Of a stretch of 64,000 bases of DNA, positions 1-8,240 are shown piece by piece; the stretch's first letter is position 1; every line of letters begins with the position of its first letter. The position numbers and the translations under genes were made by a program. The notes under the pieces are model-generated. The model was given only the letters and a program-made list of their open reading frames with translations, did not search any database and was not told where the DNA came from. The DNA comes from JAFEDN01 sp965651935 (GTDB lineage: Bacteria; Pseudomonadota; Gammaproteobacteria; Coxiellales; Coxiellaceae), in assembly GCA_965651935.1 (NCBI GenBank), contig CBFGTC010000005.1:1-64000 (forward strand), written 5' to 3'.

Positions 1-28
1 AAAATTACCCAGCCCGTTAGAATAAAAT

Positions 29-46
29 CTCCCGCTTCAGCGGGAG
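29..46. terminator. GC-rich hairpin, possible terminator
   Basis: A perfect 8-bp stem (CTCCCGCT/AGCGGGAG) with a 2-base loop. The T-rich side (ATTTTATT) appears when it is read on the minus strand; no T-run follows on the plus strand. It may end a gene left of the window or act in both directions. The gene it belongs to is not visible. Confidence 0.3.
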
Positions 47-130
47 TCGCTGTAAGAATATTTTGGCACATTGAAAAAAAAATATGTACGTTTATAATGA
101 TATTCCATTTAAGATTTAAGAGTAATACAA

Positions 131-1732
131 ATGCGCTTAACTAAAGAACACGTTTTTGAAATTTTAGAACAAGTTATTACCGAAACGCGAATACCGTTAG
201 AGGTCAATCGATTAATCGCCGATTATTACCACTTTCTGCAAGTATCCGATATATTGGTTGGAGAAAACTCTTTTTTTTCTCTCCTGAATAGTGAGGATCT
301 TCGAATAACTTTTCAAACTATTATAGGAAAATATGTTGCTGAATGTCGTACTGTAGAAATTTTTAGAAAACCTTTAAGAAGTGAATTAAAAGCAATCGAA
401 CAGAAACCAACAGATGATAAATCCTTAAAGGATTTAATGATGGGTTTGGTGAAGTTAGACAATCATAGAGAACCCTTTGGTTTTGCCGAATTCATAAGAT
501 CGTATGAAGAACGTCTTCCACATTTGACTGCAAAAATTAGAGAATTTGCGCAAGACATCCTAACTTTTTTTCAATTTCATATTGCTATCTCTTGTTCGAA
601 AGATCAAATTGATTTTTTATTTCGATTAATTAAACAGTATTGTGCTCTACCGAATATGGTCTTGAACTTATCGCACCGTCCGCTAAAGCCGCTCCCGACT
701 GTAATGGAATCGAATGGTTTTTGCGATAAAATATTGTCTCTATATTTCGAAGAGAAAGAACCAATTGAGCTGAGGAATGAACGATTTGCGCTGAGGAATG
801 GGAAGGGGCATGCGCTGCTGCCTAGTCCCGATTTTTTAATTTTTAAAAATATCAACGGATATATTATTTATATTGATCGTAATAATCAATTTGCAATTAA
901 TGAATTAACGAAAGAATTACCCAAACAAATGGCAGAATGGAAAGCCTATCAAGAGCAGGATTTATCAACTTCACTGTTAAACACTAATTTACCCTTAAAG
1001 ATTTTGGATATTATCATTGAGTATCACTCACGCCCTCCCATTGGTAATTTGCTCGCAATTTTGCCTCAGTGTCGCGATTTCCTTTCTGAAAAAATTGTAA
1101 ATGATTATACAAGGTTATTGACCGCTAAGAAAAATCAAGATCCATTTCTTCATGCTGAGGAAATAAAAACGGGATATAATCAGTTAAGTGTAGTAGCTAA
1201 TCCTATAACAGCTTTAGCCCAGCAAGTAAAAGAAAGCTTACCCAATACCAAGCCATTGTTAGATTATTTCTTAAGCATTAGGGGCGCATTATCAATGTCT
1301 AATGCTGCCCACTATAAAGTTATTATAGAATTAATTGAGGGCTTGTTACTGCACGCAGAAACGCATGTGTGTATATACTTAAATGATGCCTTTTATGCTA
1401 AAATAAGCAATCTAACCCAGAAAGCTTTGACGAAATTAGATGAAAAAAGTTCTTTAGAACAACAAGATCAGTTCCAAAATCAGTTAAATACACTGTTTTC
1501 TTCCAAGAAAATCCCCCCTATCTCTTTTGTTGTGGTGCAAAATGAAGAGACTAGGCTTTATGTTGAAGCAGATGCGAGTGAAGTGATTTCTTGCTTAGAA
1601 TCATTGACGCAATCACAAGACATTTTCTCGAGTTCGAGTTGTAGTTCTTCTTTTATGTTCAATAAACCTCAACTACTAGCACCTGATAAAACCAGTAGTC
1701 TGTCAGAAGAGAGAACTCTGTCCCTTCTGTAA
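131..1732 (+). CDS. hypothetical protein, 533 aa, Ser-rich C-terminal tail
   Basis: I do not recognise this protein. It is largely helical and soluble, with no signal peptide or membrane segment. From about residue 495 it changes to a low-complexity tail with the run SSSSCSSSF, followed by a short polar stretch ending in LSLL. The tail resembles the Ser-rich C-termini of the two large proteins at 41.7-51.3 kb (SSSSSASSSSSMF). In Legionellales, disordered C-terminal tails often carry type IV (Dot/Icm) secretion signals, so a translocated effector is possible, but nothing in the window proves it. The ATG at 131 has only a weak AAGAG-like ribosome site. The gene is monocistronic as far as can be seen. 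Confidence 0.75.
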   Translation: MRLTKEHVFEILEQVITETRIPLEVNRLIADYYHFLQVSDILVGENSFFSLLNSEDLRITFQTIIGKYVAECRTVEIFRKPLRSELKAIEQKPTDDKSLKDLMMGLVKLDNHREPFGFAEFIRSYEERLPHLTAKIREFAQDILTFFQFHIAISCSKDQIDFLFRLIKQYCALPNMVLNLSHRPLKPLPTVMESNGFCDKILSLYFEEKEPIELRNERFALRNGKGHALLPSPDFLIFKNINGYIIYIDRNNQFAINELTKELPKQMAEWKAYQEQDLSTSLLNTNLPLKILDIIIEYHSRPPIGNLLAILPQCRDFLSEKIVNDYTRLLTAKKNQDPFLHAEEIKTGYNQLSVVANPITALAQQVKESLPNTKPLLDYFLSIRGALSMSNAAHYKVIIELIEGLLLHAETHVCIYLNDAFYAKISNLTQKALTKLDEKSSLEQQDQFQNQLNTLFSSKKIPPISFVVVQNEETRLYVEADASEVISCLESLTQSQDIFSSSSCSSSFMFNKPQLLAPDKTSSLSEERTLSLL

Positions 1733-2132
1733 AATAATAGTAGGTAACATACTGGATTTTATAAAAGATGATTTAAGCGCTCTCGAATTGACTCATAAAA
1801 AAGTAACCGAGCAGGTTTTGAATATGAATTTCAAAGAAAAGCGTTTTTACCTGAACTGAAATCAAGCGACGATGCGTCAATTAAATCTTACCAAAAAATT
1901 AAGATGCCTCAGTGCTCAAATCTGATAGTATTTCCCATTAATATGGAAATGCTATCATTTTTTGATGCTGCGCCCGGCAAAGCGGATGCTCGCACTTAAG
2001 GGGGGGAATCCCCCATCGCGTAAGGACCCGTTTCAATAAAAACGGGAAACGGCGGTATAATTTGCAATTGACTTTAGGTTTTTTTCAGTTAAGATGAAGA
2101 AATTTTCAATTTCAGGAGTCAAGGAGAGGGCC
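1733..2132. other. noncoding stretch with hairpins and short open-frame remnants
   Basis: No convincing gene. Two short plus-strand open stretches in different frames (about 1743-1859 and 1800-2000) adjoin like a frameshifted remnant, but neither is recognisable. Two compact hairpins follow: GGGGG-AAT-CCCCC at 2002-2014 and CCCGTTT-CAATAA-AAACGGG at 2027-2046. Just after them is a perfect TATAAT at 2056-2061, with no good -35 at normal spacing. The block may be a decayed insertion or a regulatory leader for what follows. Confidence 0.35.
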
Positions 2133-2276
2133 ATGGAAGAGGTCGGCAGCGGTTTCATGCGGACATTGTTGGAAAACAATTTTTCTCAATCAGAAGTTCA
2201 AGCCTGTGTTCCTAAGATTACAGTAAAGCGTATTTTTAGCAATGTTGCGAGGCGTGATGATAGCCACGGTATTTGA
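2133..2276 (+). CDS. possible small protein, 47 aa
   Basis: A short open frame whose ATG at 2133 is preceded by a strong ribosome site (AAGGAG at 2121-2126, spacing 6). It can be extended upstream to an ATG at 2094 without a good ribosome site. The product is unrecognised, charged and without a membrane segment. It ends 49 bases before the chosen start of the exported protein at 2326. It may be a real small gene, a leader ORF or the end of a decayed gene. The good ribosome site is the only support. Confidence 0.28.
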   Translation: MEEVGSGFMRTLLENNFSQSEVQACVPKITVKRIFSNVARRDDSHGI

Positions 2277-2325
2277 TAGTAGGTGGGAGCTCCAGCTTCC
2301 AAATATGCACAATAGGAATAAATGG

Positions 2326-3765
2326 ATGTTTCGTTATAAAAATTCATTGATAAAATCAATTCTCATTTTATGTTCTTGTTCCATTCTAAATACCGCTTTA
2401 GCCGTGACTCCCGCAAATAAGGAAGGCAATGAAAATTTGAATAATGCTATTCAAAAAAATATCCAAGAATATTACTATTCCCTAGCATTGCAAGCTGCGA
2501 GCTGGGGAGCGCCTATCGTTACTATGTATAATTTACTTTACAATAGTATGCTTAAACCCGATGCGCCATCTAAGCCAAATCAAGTTTGGACTTTAGATCA
2601 AAACAGTTATCCTACACCCAATGTTAATGTGATCTCCGCCTATGCTTTCCTCGATTTATCGCGCGAACCCCTAATTCTCTCGGCGCCTTATTCGCAGGGA
2701 AGATACTATATGATCCAATTCGTGGATATGTACACTAATTCGTTTGCTTATGTAGGTGGCTCAGCAACGGGATATGAAGGCGGTCAATATGTGGTTGCAG
2801 GGCCGCAATGGCGGGGTGAATTGCCTGCTTCTATACCCCGGATCGTTGCCCCAACTCCCTGGGTTTGGTTGCAAGCACGAGTCCATGTAGTAAATGAAAA
2901 TGATTTGGCTGAGGCTAAAAAAGTTCTCAATGGAATCACTGTGCAAACTTTTTCTGATTACAATAAGCAAAAGTCTTCCTCCCTTGTTGATTCTTTTAAC
3001 AATTTGATCATTCCGCAATTAAATAATCCCAATATTAGCGCCTTAGATTTTAAAGATCCAATGCAATTTTGGCGGATTTTATCGACGGCGATTAATAAAA
3101 ATCCTCCTTCTGAATATGAAATTAAATATTTGTTACCCCTGTTTAAACCGTTGGGAATTGAATTAGGCAAAACTTGGAATCCCGATCAGCTTGCGGCACC
3201 GGTCTTGGCTTCTATGAGGCTTGCTGCAAAAAATATCGCGAATATCAATCAATATTTACCGATTGGCCGTATTGATAATGGGTGGTTTATCCCGCCTGCT
3301 AATATGGGCAATTTTGGCACGGATTATTATTTACGTTCGGTGGTGGCCCGTTTAGGTTTAACTGCGAATACCCCGCAAGAGGCCATTTATTTCGTTTTAA
3401 AAAGTGATACTACAGGACACGCTCTCAGCGGGGAAAATAAATATACTTTAAAATTTAAGGAGCCACCTTATAAAAAACCCGGTTTCTGGTCGTTAACTCT
3501 TTATAATGCTGAAAATAATAACACCATAGCGAATCCTCTGAACCGGTTTTCAATTGGTTCAGATAAGGCTATCCAGGCTGGTCCCGATGGAAATTTAACT
3601 ATTTACGTACAAAAAAATAGCCCTGGAAAAAGTAATGAATCTAATTGGCTGCCTTCCGGTGCAGGGCCTTTTTACCTGATTTTACGAGTTTATGCTCCAG
3701 GCGCTGCATTAATCAAATCCCTATCGGATCCCGAGGCGTACATTCCGCCATTGCTAACTAAATAA
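2326..3765 (+). CDS. exported DUF1254/DUF1214 family protein
   Basis: A protein of about 479 aa of the DUF1254 (N-terminal) plus DUF1214 (C-terminal) type, whose biochemical role is not firmly known. The open frame begins at 2242, but ATG 2326 is preferred because it gives a clean Sec signal peptide: a basic start (MFRYKNSLIK), a hydrophobic core and cleavage after ALA near residue 26. Supporting features are the early segment around ASWGAPIVTMYNLLY, the YYMIQFVDMYTNSFAYVG segment typical of the DUF1254 half, and a C-terminal beta-rich part with PGFWSLTLYNAENN and FYLILRVYAPG, typical of DUF1214. It should act in the periplasm or outside the cell. The gene stands alone, with a 230-bp gap to the convergent hsp20 gene. 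Confidence 0.85.
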   Translation: MFRYKNSLIKSILILCSCSILNTALAVTPANKEGNENLNNAIQKNIQEYYYSLALQAASWGAPIVTMYNLLYNSMLKPDAPSKPNQVWTLDQNSYPTPNVNVISAYAFLDLSREPLILSAPYSQGRYYMIQFVDMYTNSFAYVGGSATGYEGGQYVVAGPQWRGELPASIPRIVAPTPWVWLQARVHVVNENDLAEAKKVLNGITVQTFSDYNKQKSSSLVDSFNNLIIPQLNNPNISALDFKDPMQFWRILSTAINKNPPSEYEIKYLLPLFKPLGIELGKTWNPDQLAAPVLASMRLAAKNIANINQYLPIGRIDNGWFIPPANMGNFGTDYYLRSVVARLGLTANTPQEAIYFVLKSDTTGHALSGENKYTLKFKEPPYKKPGFWSLTLYNAENNNTIANPLNRFSIGSDKAIQAGPDGNLTIYVQKNSPGKSNESNWLPSGAGPFYLILRVYAPGAALIKSLSDPEAYIPPLLTK

Positions 3766-3930
3766 TTGAGCTTTTCAATAGGATGAAATTCGCCGCTCTT
3801 TCTTTTAGACTATTTCTGAAATTTTTTAGAGATTAATTTAATGATGAAATAGGCGGTTGAAATTTAGATGATTTTTTCCTTCTTGAGTAACCGGATTTTA
3901 TTGCATTTGCGCGAAAAATCGAAATAAAGA

Positions 3931-3974
3931 GAGCAGGTTGATAATTTCTCAATATACCAAATTCAAGTCTGCTC
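3931..3974 (-). terminator. probable terminator of hsp20
   Basis: An imperfect hairpin with outer arms GAGCAG and CTGCTC and A/T pairs inside. On the minus strand it is followed by the T-rich sequence TCTTTATTTCGATTTTT. It lies just beyond the stop of the minus-strand hsp20 gene and fits a Rho-independent terminator, although the stem is bulged. Confidence 0.42.
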
Positions 3975-3992
3975 CCTTCTAAAATGATGGAC

Positions 3993-4505
3993 TTATTTTG
4001 AGATTTTTTCAATTTTCAATTCACGTGATTTTTTTATGGCTTCAGGTTTTTTGGGTATATGGACCCATAACATCCCTTTTTTAAAAGAAGCTTTGGCTTT
4101 ATCAATATCCACCGATTCGGGAAGCGCGATAGTTCGTTCATAGCGACCATAACCAATCTCACGTTTAAGATAATTTTTACCTTGATCTTTGCTCGAAGTT
4201 TCCTTGGAGCCTCTAATGACTAACATTCCTTCACTAATAAAAACTTGGATATCATCTTCTCCCATGCCGGGCAATTCCGCCACCACTTTAAAACTTTCTT
4301 TATCATCCACAATATCAATCGAAGGATTGAGTAATAAATTTTCAAAATTATTTTCCATAGAAAACCGGGGGATGGACATACCGGTTAGATGGGAAATATT
4401 TCGCACGAGTTTGTCCAATTCGTCATGCAAACCGGAAAAGGGGCTTTTTTTAAAGCTGACCTCTGCCGGAGCTGTTTTTATTTTTTTTGCTTTTGTTTTA
4501 GGCAT
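3993..4505 (-). CDS. small heat shock protein, Hsp20/alpha-crystallin family
   Basis: An ATP-independent holdase chaperone of the Hsp20 family, about 170 aa, normally cytoplasmic and oligomeric. The alpha-crystallin domain covers roughly residues 55-155: it opens with PSIDIVDDKESFKVVAELPG, continues through DDIQVFISEGMLVIRG and ends with the conserved AxxxxGxLxxxxPK region, seen as ASFKKGMLWVHIPKK. The N-terminal arm has a Lys-rich stretch. The start is set at ATG 4505, not 4511, because the ribosome site AAAGGAG directly abuts the upstream ATG but stands six bases from this one. A heat-shock promoter is likely for the family, but I could not identify one in the AT-rich upstream region. Confidence 0.93.
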   Translation of the reverse strand: MPKTKAKKIKTAPAEVSFKKSPFSGLHDELDKLVRNISHLTGMSIPRFSMENNFENLLLNPSIDIVDDKESFKVVAELPGMGEDDIQVFISEGMLVIRGSKETSSKDQGKNYLKREIGYGRYERTIALPESVDIDKAKASFKKGMLWVHIPKKPEAIKKSRELKIEKISK

Positions 4506-4674
4506 ATTCATCTCCTTTGAAAAAATAGATTAATAAAATTATATTGTATTATTGCTAAAATTGCTTTTTATTTTTCACGGCGAACCAAAACATTGGTTTT
4601 TTTAGATAAAAAATATTAAAAATCAACCACCTAGAACTGGCTTAATTATCTATGGCTTATGACTAAAAAACCGA

Positions 4675-4703
4675 TTGACTTTATTATGAAAGTGAGTTAC
4701 TCT
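4675..4703 (+). promoter_or_regulatory. candidate promoter for the metE leader
   Basis: TTGACT at 4675-4680 and TACTCT at 4698-4703 are separated by 17 bases. Transcription would start near 4710, exactly at the 5' edge of the riboswitch. The -35 is good and the -10 weak. The agreement with the riboswitch boundary is the main support. Confidence 0.45.
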
Positions 4704-4710
4704 GGTCTTC

Positions 4711-4765
4711 TACGCCGATTTGAGCATCAGCTTGCAGGCGTTAAATAAATGTGGCTAAAGCGAGG
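4711..4765 (+). promoter_or_regulatory. SAM-II (metA motif)-type S-adenosylmethionine riboswitch
   Basis: The sequence follows the SAM-II H-type pseudoknot plan. The P1 stem is ACGCC (4712-4716) with GGCGT (4737-4741). The conserved loop starts GATTTGA and ends GCTTGCA, followed by TTAAATAAATG and GGCTAAAG. The loop segment TTGCA can pair with TGTGG downstream (wobble-rich), as in the family pseudoknot. A ribosome-site-like GCGAGG (4760-4765) directly follows, as is usual for this class, which represses translation when SAM is bound. Its place before methionine synthase genes fits. SAM-II is known mainly from Alphaproteobacteria. The related SAM-V shares this core, so the exact class is open. 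Recognised by eye only. Confidence 0.8.
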
Positions 4766-4772
4766 AAATGAG

Positions 4773-4823
4773 ATGCAATTTTTTATAACACCATCAGTCT
4801 TGATCTGTTTCCCTCGTATTTAA
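4773..4823 (+). CDS. 16-codon leader ORF after the riboswitch
   Basis: The ATG at 4773 stands 7 bases behind the GAGG that the riboswitch would mask. It encodes 16 residues (MQFFITPSVLICFPRI) and stops at 4821-4823, 38 bases before metE. It is not in frame with metE. It is the first ORF the riboswitch can control directly. Its segment 4803-4816 (ATCTGTTTCCCTCG) can pair with 4761-4774, which includes the GAGG. Its CCCT could instead pair with the metE ribosome site AGGG. Whether it is translated is unknown. Confidence 0.35.
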   Translation: MQFFITPSVLICFPRI

Positions 4824-4861
4824 CTTTTAAATCAATCCAATCTTTGTCAGTAGGGGGTAAT

Positions 4862-7156
4862 ATGTCTGAAGCTCATATTTTAGGTTTTCCTCGCATCGGC
4901 GCAAATCGTCAAATGAAAAAAGCAGTAGAGGCTTACTGGCAAGACGAAATCACTTTAACTGATTTAGAACAAGTCGGTAAAGAACTCCGCCGAGAAAATT
5001 GGCGCTGGCAAGAAGAGGCTGGCCTGAAATACATAACCGTGGAGTTTTCCTGGTATGACCATGTGCTCGATACCGCCGCTTTGTTGGGCGTTATCCCGCC
5101 TCGCTTTCAAAGGGTCGGCAAAGCGGTTGATATCAATACTATCTTTGGCATGGCGCGAGGCAAAGCACCACAAATGCAGGACGCTCCCGCATGTGAAATG
5201 ACAAAATGGTTTAATACCAATTATCACTACATTGTCCCTGAATTTACCGCTGAACAGAATTTTACTATTTCTACGCACTATTTGTTTGATTACATTGACG
5301 AAGCTCAAGCGCTGGGTTATCAAGTCAAGCCAGTATTATTAGGGCCATTGAGTTTTTTATGGTTAGGAAAATCGAAACAAACTCAATTCAATAAATTAAA
5401 CTTGTTAAAAAAATTGATCCCGGCCTATCAACAAATTTTAGCCCGATTCCAACAAAAAAATATTCAGTGGCTGCAAATGGATGAACCCATTTTAGTGTTG
5501 GACTTGCCACCAGAGTGGAAGCAGGCTTTCCAGCAAGTATATGCCCAACTGGATTTTGGTAAAACCCAGTGCATGTTGACCACTTATTTTGGTGATCTAG
5601 AACACAATTTAGATTGCTTGCAGAATCTTCCCGTTGCTGGAATCCACGTGGACTGCGCAACGCAACCCGAGCGTTTGTTGCAACTAACTCACTTAATCCC
5701 TAAAGATAAAATTATCTCAGCGGGTTTAATCAATGGGAGAAATATTTGGAAAGCCGATTTAAATAAATTAACTGAAATTTTGCTTAAAGCCAAAGCCATT
5801 TTAGATGACCGCCTGTGGATAGGCAGTAGTTGTTCCTTACTGCATTGTCCCGTGAGTTTAGAGCGTGAGACATTTGAGTTAAAGAATTGGTTATCGTTTT
5901 CCAAAGAAAAAATGGCTGAAATTGCGCTACTGAATAATATTTTGAATAATGGCATTGAAAAATATGCCAGCGCGTTAGCGCAAAATAAAGCAGCATTACA
6001 GTCTCGTAAAAATTCTGAAATAGTGAATGATCAAGAAGTGCAAACGAGAATAGCAGGGCTCACTCCTAATTATGCCGTGCGAAAAAATCCTTACGCTCAA
6101 CGTGCTGTAGTGCAAAAAGAAAAACTCAATTTACCAATTCTGCCAACCACCACCATTGGCTCCTTTCCTCAAACCAGTGAGATCCGCGGTTTACGTCAAA
6201 ACTTAAAGTCCGGAAAAATAAGCTATTCCACCTATGTTGAAAAAATAAAACAGGAAATTGCCTTCGTTATTAAAAAACAAGAAGAATTGGGCTTGGATGT
6301 TTTAGTTCATGGTGAATCCGAGCGCAATGATATGGTGGAATACTTTGGCGAGCAATTTAAGGGATTTGAATTTACCAAAAATGGTTGGGTTCAAAGTTAT
6401 GGTTCTCGTTGCGTTAAACCACCGGTGATTTATGGCGACGTTTCAAGGCCAAAACCGATGACAGTGGATTGGATCAATTACGCCCAAAGTTTAACTTCTC
6501 GTCCGGTGAAAGGAATGTTGACAGGGCCTGTCACGATCTTGGCTTGGTCTTTTGTGCGAGACGATCAGCCTTTATCAACCACGGCGTTGCAAATTGCCTT
6601 AGCGCTTCGCGATGAGGTAGCGGATTTGGAAAAATCCGGCATTAAAGTGATTCAAATTGATGAGCCGGCATTTCGAGAAGCTTTGCCGCTGCGTCAAAAA
6701 GATTGGCAAACTTATTTAAACTGGGCGGTTCATTGCTTTCGGGTATCGTCTAGCGGTGTTAATGATGGCACTCAAATTCACACTCACATGTGTTACTCCG
6801 AGTTTAACGATATCATTCAAGCCATCGCAGACCTCGATGCAGATGTCATTACTCTGGAGAATTCTCGCTCTGATATGGAATTATTAAAAGCTTTCGAGAA
6901 TTTTTCATATCCCAATGAAATAGGCCCGGGGGTTTACGATATCCATTCGCCGATAGTGCCCAGTGTCGAGAATATTCTGACTTTATTGGAAAATGCGGCT
7001 CGATTTATCCCGGCTTCCCGTTTGTGGGTTAATCCCGATTGTGGATTAAAGACTCGGCAATGGCCAGAGGTGGAATTGGCGCTGTCTCACTTGGTTAATG
7101 CCGCTAAATTATATCGGAAAAAATTGGTGGAACAAAATATATCATGCGTGAATTAG
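4862..7156 (+). CDS. metE: cobalamin-independent methionine synthase MetE
   Basis: 5-methyltetrahydropteroyltri-glutamate--homocysteine methyltransferase, the last step of methionine synthesis without vitamin B12. At 764 aa it has the normal length. The N-terminal domain begins HILGFPRIGANRQMKKA. A central linker leads to the catalytic barrel starting at LPTTTIGSFPQTSEIR. Zinc and homocysteine binding residues are in place: HTHMCYSEF (His and Cys), the GESERNDMVEYFGEQ segment, and the late Cys in NPDCGLKTRQWPE. The start is ATG 4862 with the ribosome site AGGGGG at 4852-4857; a TTG at 4844 in the same frame lacks one. It overlaps metF by 13 bases, so the two form an operon, and a SAM-II-type riboswitch lies about 100 bases upstream, indicating feedback by S-adenosylmethionine. 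Confidence 0.97.
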   Translation: MSEAHILGFPRIGANRQMKKAVEAYWQDEITLTDLEQVGKELRRENWRWQEEAGLKYITVEFSWYDHVLDTAALLGVIPPRFQRVGKAVDINTIFGMARGKAPQMQDAPACEMTKWFNTNYHYIVPEFTAEQNFTISTHYLFDYIDEAQALGYQVKPVLLGPLSFLWLGKSKQTQFNKLNLLKKLIPAYQQILARFQQKNIQWLQMDEPILVLDLPPEWKQAFQQVYAQLDFGKTQCMLTTYFGDLEHNLDCLQNLPVAGIHVDCATQPERLLQLTHLIPKDKIISAGLINGRNIWKADLNKLTEILLKAKAILDDRLWIGSSCSLLHCPVSLERETFELKNWLSFSKEKMAEIALLNNILNNGIEKYASALAQNKAALQSRKNSEIVNDQEVQTRIAGLTPNYAVRKNPYAQRAVVQKEKLNLPILPTTTIGSFPQTSEIRGLRQNLKSGKISYSTYVEKIKQEIAFVIKKQEELGLDVLVHGESERNDMVEYFGEQFKGFEFTKNGWVQSYGSRCVKPPVIYGDVSRPKPMTVDWINYAQSLTSRPVKGMLTGPVTILAWSFVRDDQPLSTTALQIALALRDEVADLEKSGIKVIQIDEPAFREALPLRQKDWQTYLNWAVHCFRVSSSGVNDGTQIHTHMCYSEFNDIIQAIADLDADVITLENSRSDMELLKAFENFSYPNEIGPGVYDIHSPIVPSVENILTLLENAARFIPASRLWVNPDCGLKTRQWPEVELALSHLVNAAKLYRKKLVEQNISCVN

Positions 7157-8007
7157 CGCTGAGCTTTGAATTATTCCCCCCTAAAATTGAAGGGGGGTTG
7201 CCGAAATTAATGGAATGCTGCAAGAATTTGCAGGAATATGATCCTGAATACTTTTCCGTGACTTTTGGTGCGGTAGGTTCTTCACAAGAAAAAACTTTGG
7301 CTACGGTCCAAGCCGTGGTTCAGCAACAGTGGGTTACTGCACCGCATTTTTCCTGTGTGGGTATGACCCGCGCCAGGGCTTCGCGTTTGTTGGAACTGTA
7401 TCAAAGCTATGGCATCAATCGCTTAGTGGTTATCCGCGGTGATGCTCTGTCAAAATGGCAGTCCGTCTCTGAGTTTAACTATGCCGCTGATTTAGTGCAG
7501 TTTATTAGAGAATTGACCGGTACACATTTTCACATTAGCGTCGCGGCTTATCCTGAATTTCATCCGCGCGCGCTAAACTCCGAAATGGATTTATTTTATT
7601 TTCAGCAAAAAATGGCTGCTGGCGCCAATGATGCCATTACGCAATTTTTTTTCAATAGTGATGCTTTTTTTAGTTTACAAGAAAATTGTTTAGCTCGTGG
7701 TATGAATTTGCAGTTAATCCCAGGGATTTTGCCGATTTATAATTATGATCTTTTGCGCTTGGCTGATGATTGCGGTGCGGAAGTTCCGCTGTGGTTGCGA
7801 AAAAAATTAGCGTATTATGCTAATGACGCCACTGCTTTTATTGAATTTGGCATTGAGGTGGTGACGCAAATGTGTGCACGCTTATTGGAAAATGGAGTCA
7901 AGGCGCTCCATTTTTATTGTTTAAATAGAGCAGATGTGGTTACTCGTATTTGTGCTAACTTAGGCATTTCGCGTTCTACTCAAGTTAAAATTAATCATAT
8001 TATTTAA
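7144..8007 (+). CDS. metF: methylenetetrahydrofolate reductase MetF
   Basis: FAD-dependent reductase that makes 5-methyltetrahydrofolate, the methyl donor used by MetE. At 287 aa it has normal bacterial length. It begins with the family SFELFPPK motif (LSFELFPPKIEGG), continues with FSVTFGAVGSS, and has VIRGD for the folate/FAD region, VAAYPEFHP and the AGANDAITQFFFN segment of the MTHFR barrel. LIPGILPIYNY is also typical. The ATG at 7144 lies inside the 3' end of metE (13-base overlap), which implies translational coupling and supply of the methyl donor together with the enzyme. There is no separate promoter, so it should share the SAM-responsive control of metE. Confidence 0.96.
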   Translation: MRELALSFELFPPKIEGGLPKLMECCKNLQEYDPEYFSVTFGAVGSSQEKTLATVQAVVQQQWVTAPHFSCVGMTRARASRLLELYQSYGINRLVVIRGDALSKWQSVSEFNYAADLVQFIRELTGTHFHISVAAYPEFHPRALNSEMDLFYFQQKMAAGANDAITQFFFNSDAFFSLQENCLARGMNLQLIPGILPIYNYDLLRLADDCGAEVPLWLRKKLAYYANDATAFIEFGIEVVTQMCARLLENGVKALHFYCLNRADVVTRICANLGISRSTQVKINHII

Positions 8008-8240
8008 AATGATGGCTGACTTTTTGGGTATCCCGCTTGATTAGCAGTTAGACCGCTTTTCCTCACATATCATTGATATCGCTTGTATTAAATTGGGGGG
8101 CCTGTTCCTTACACTGGATTGCTTGCAAGAAAATAAAATATATTGTATAGTTTAGTATTTTTTAAAAGGAGTAGGGGGCTGCTTTTTGTCTTTTCATGCC
8201 CTAGTGTGCTGAACCATTTTAATGGACGGTGTGATTTTTC

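Noticed and set aside
4711..4765. SAM-I (S-box) or other methionine leader
   Set aside because: None of the SAM-I four-way junction sequences is present; the short pseudoknot layout fits SAM-II or SAM-V.
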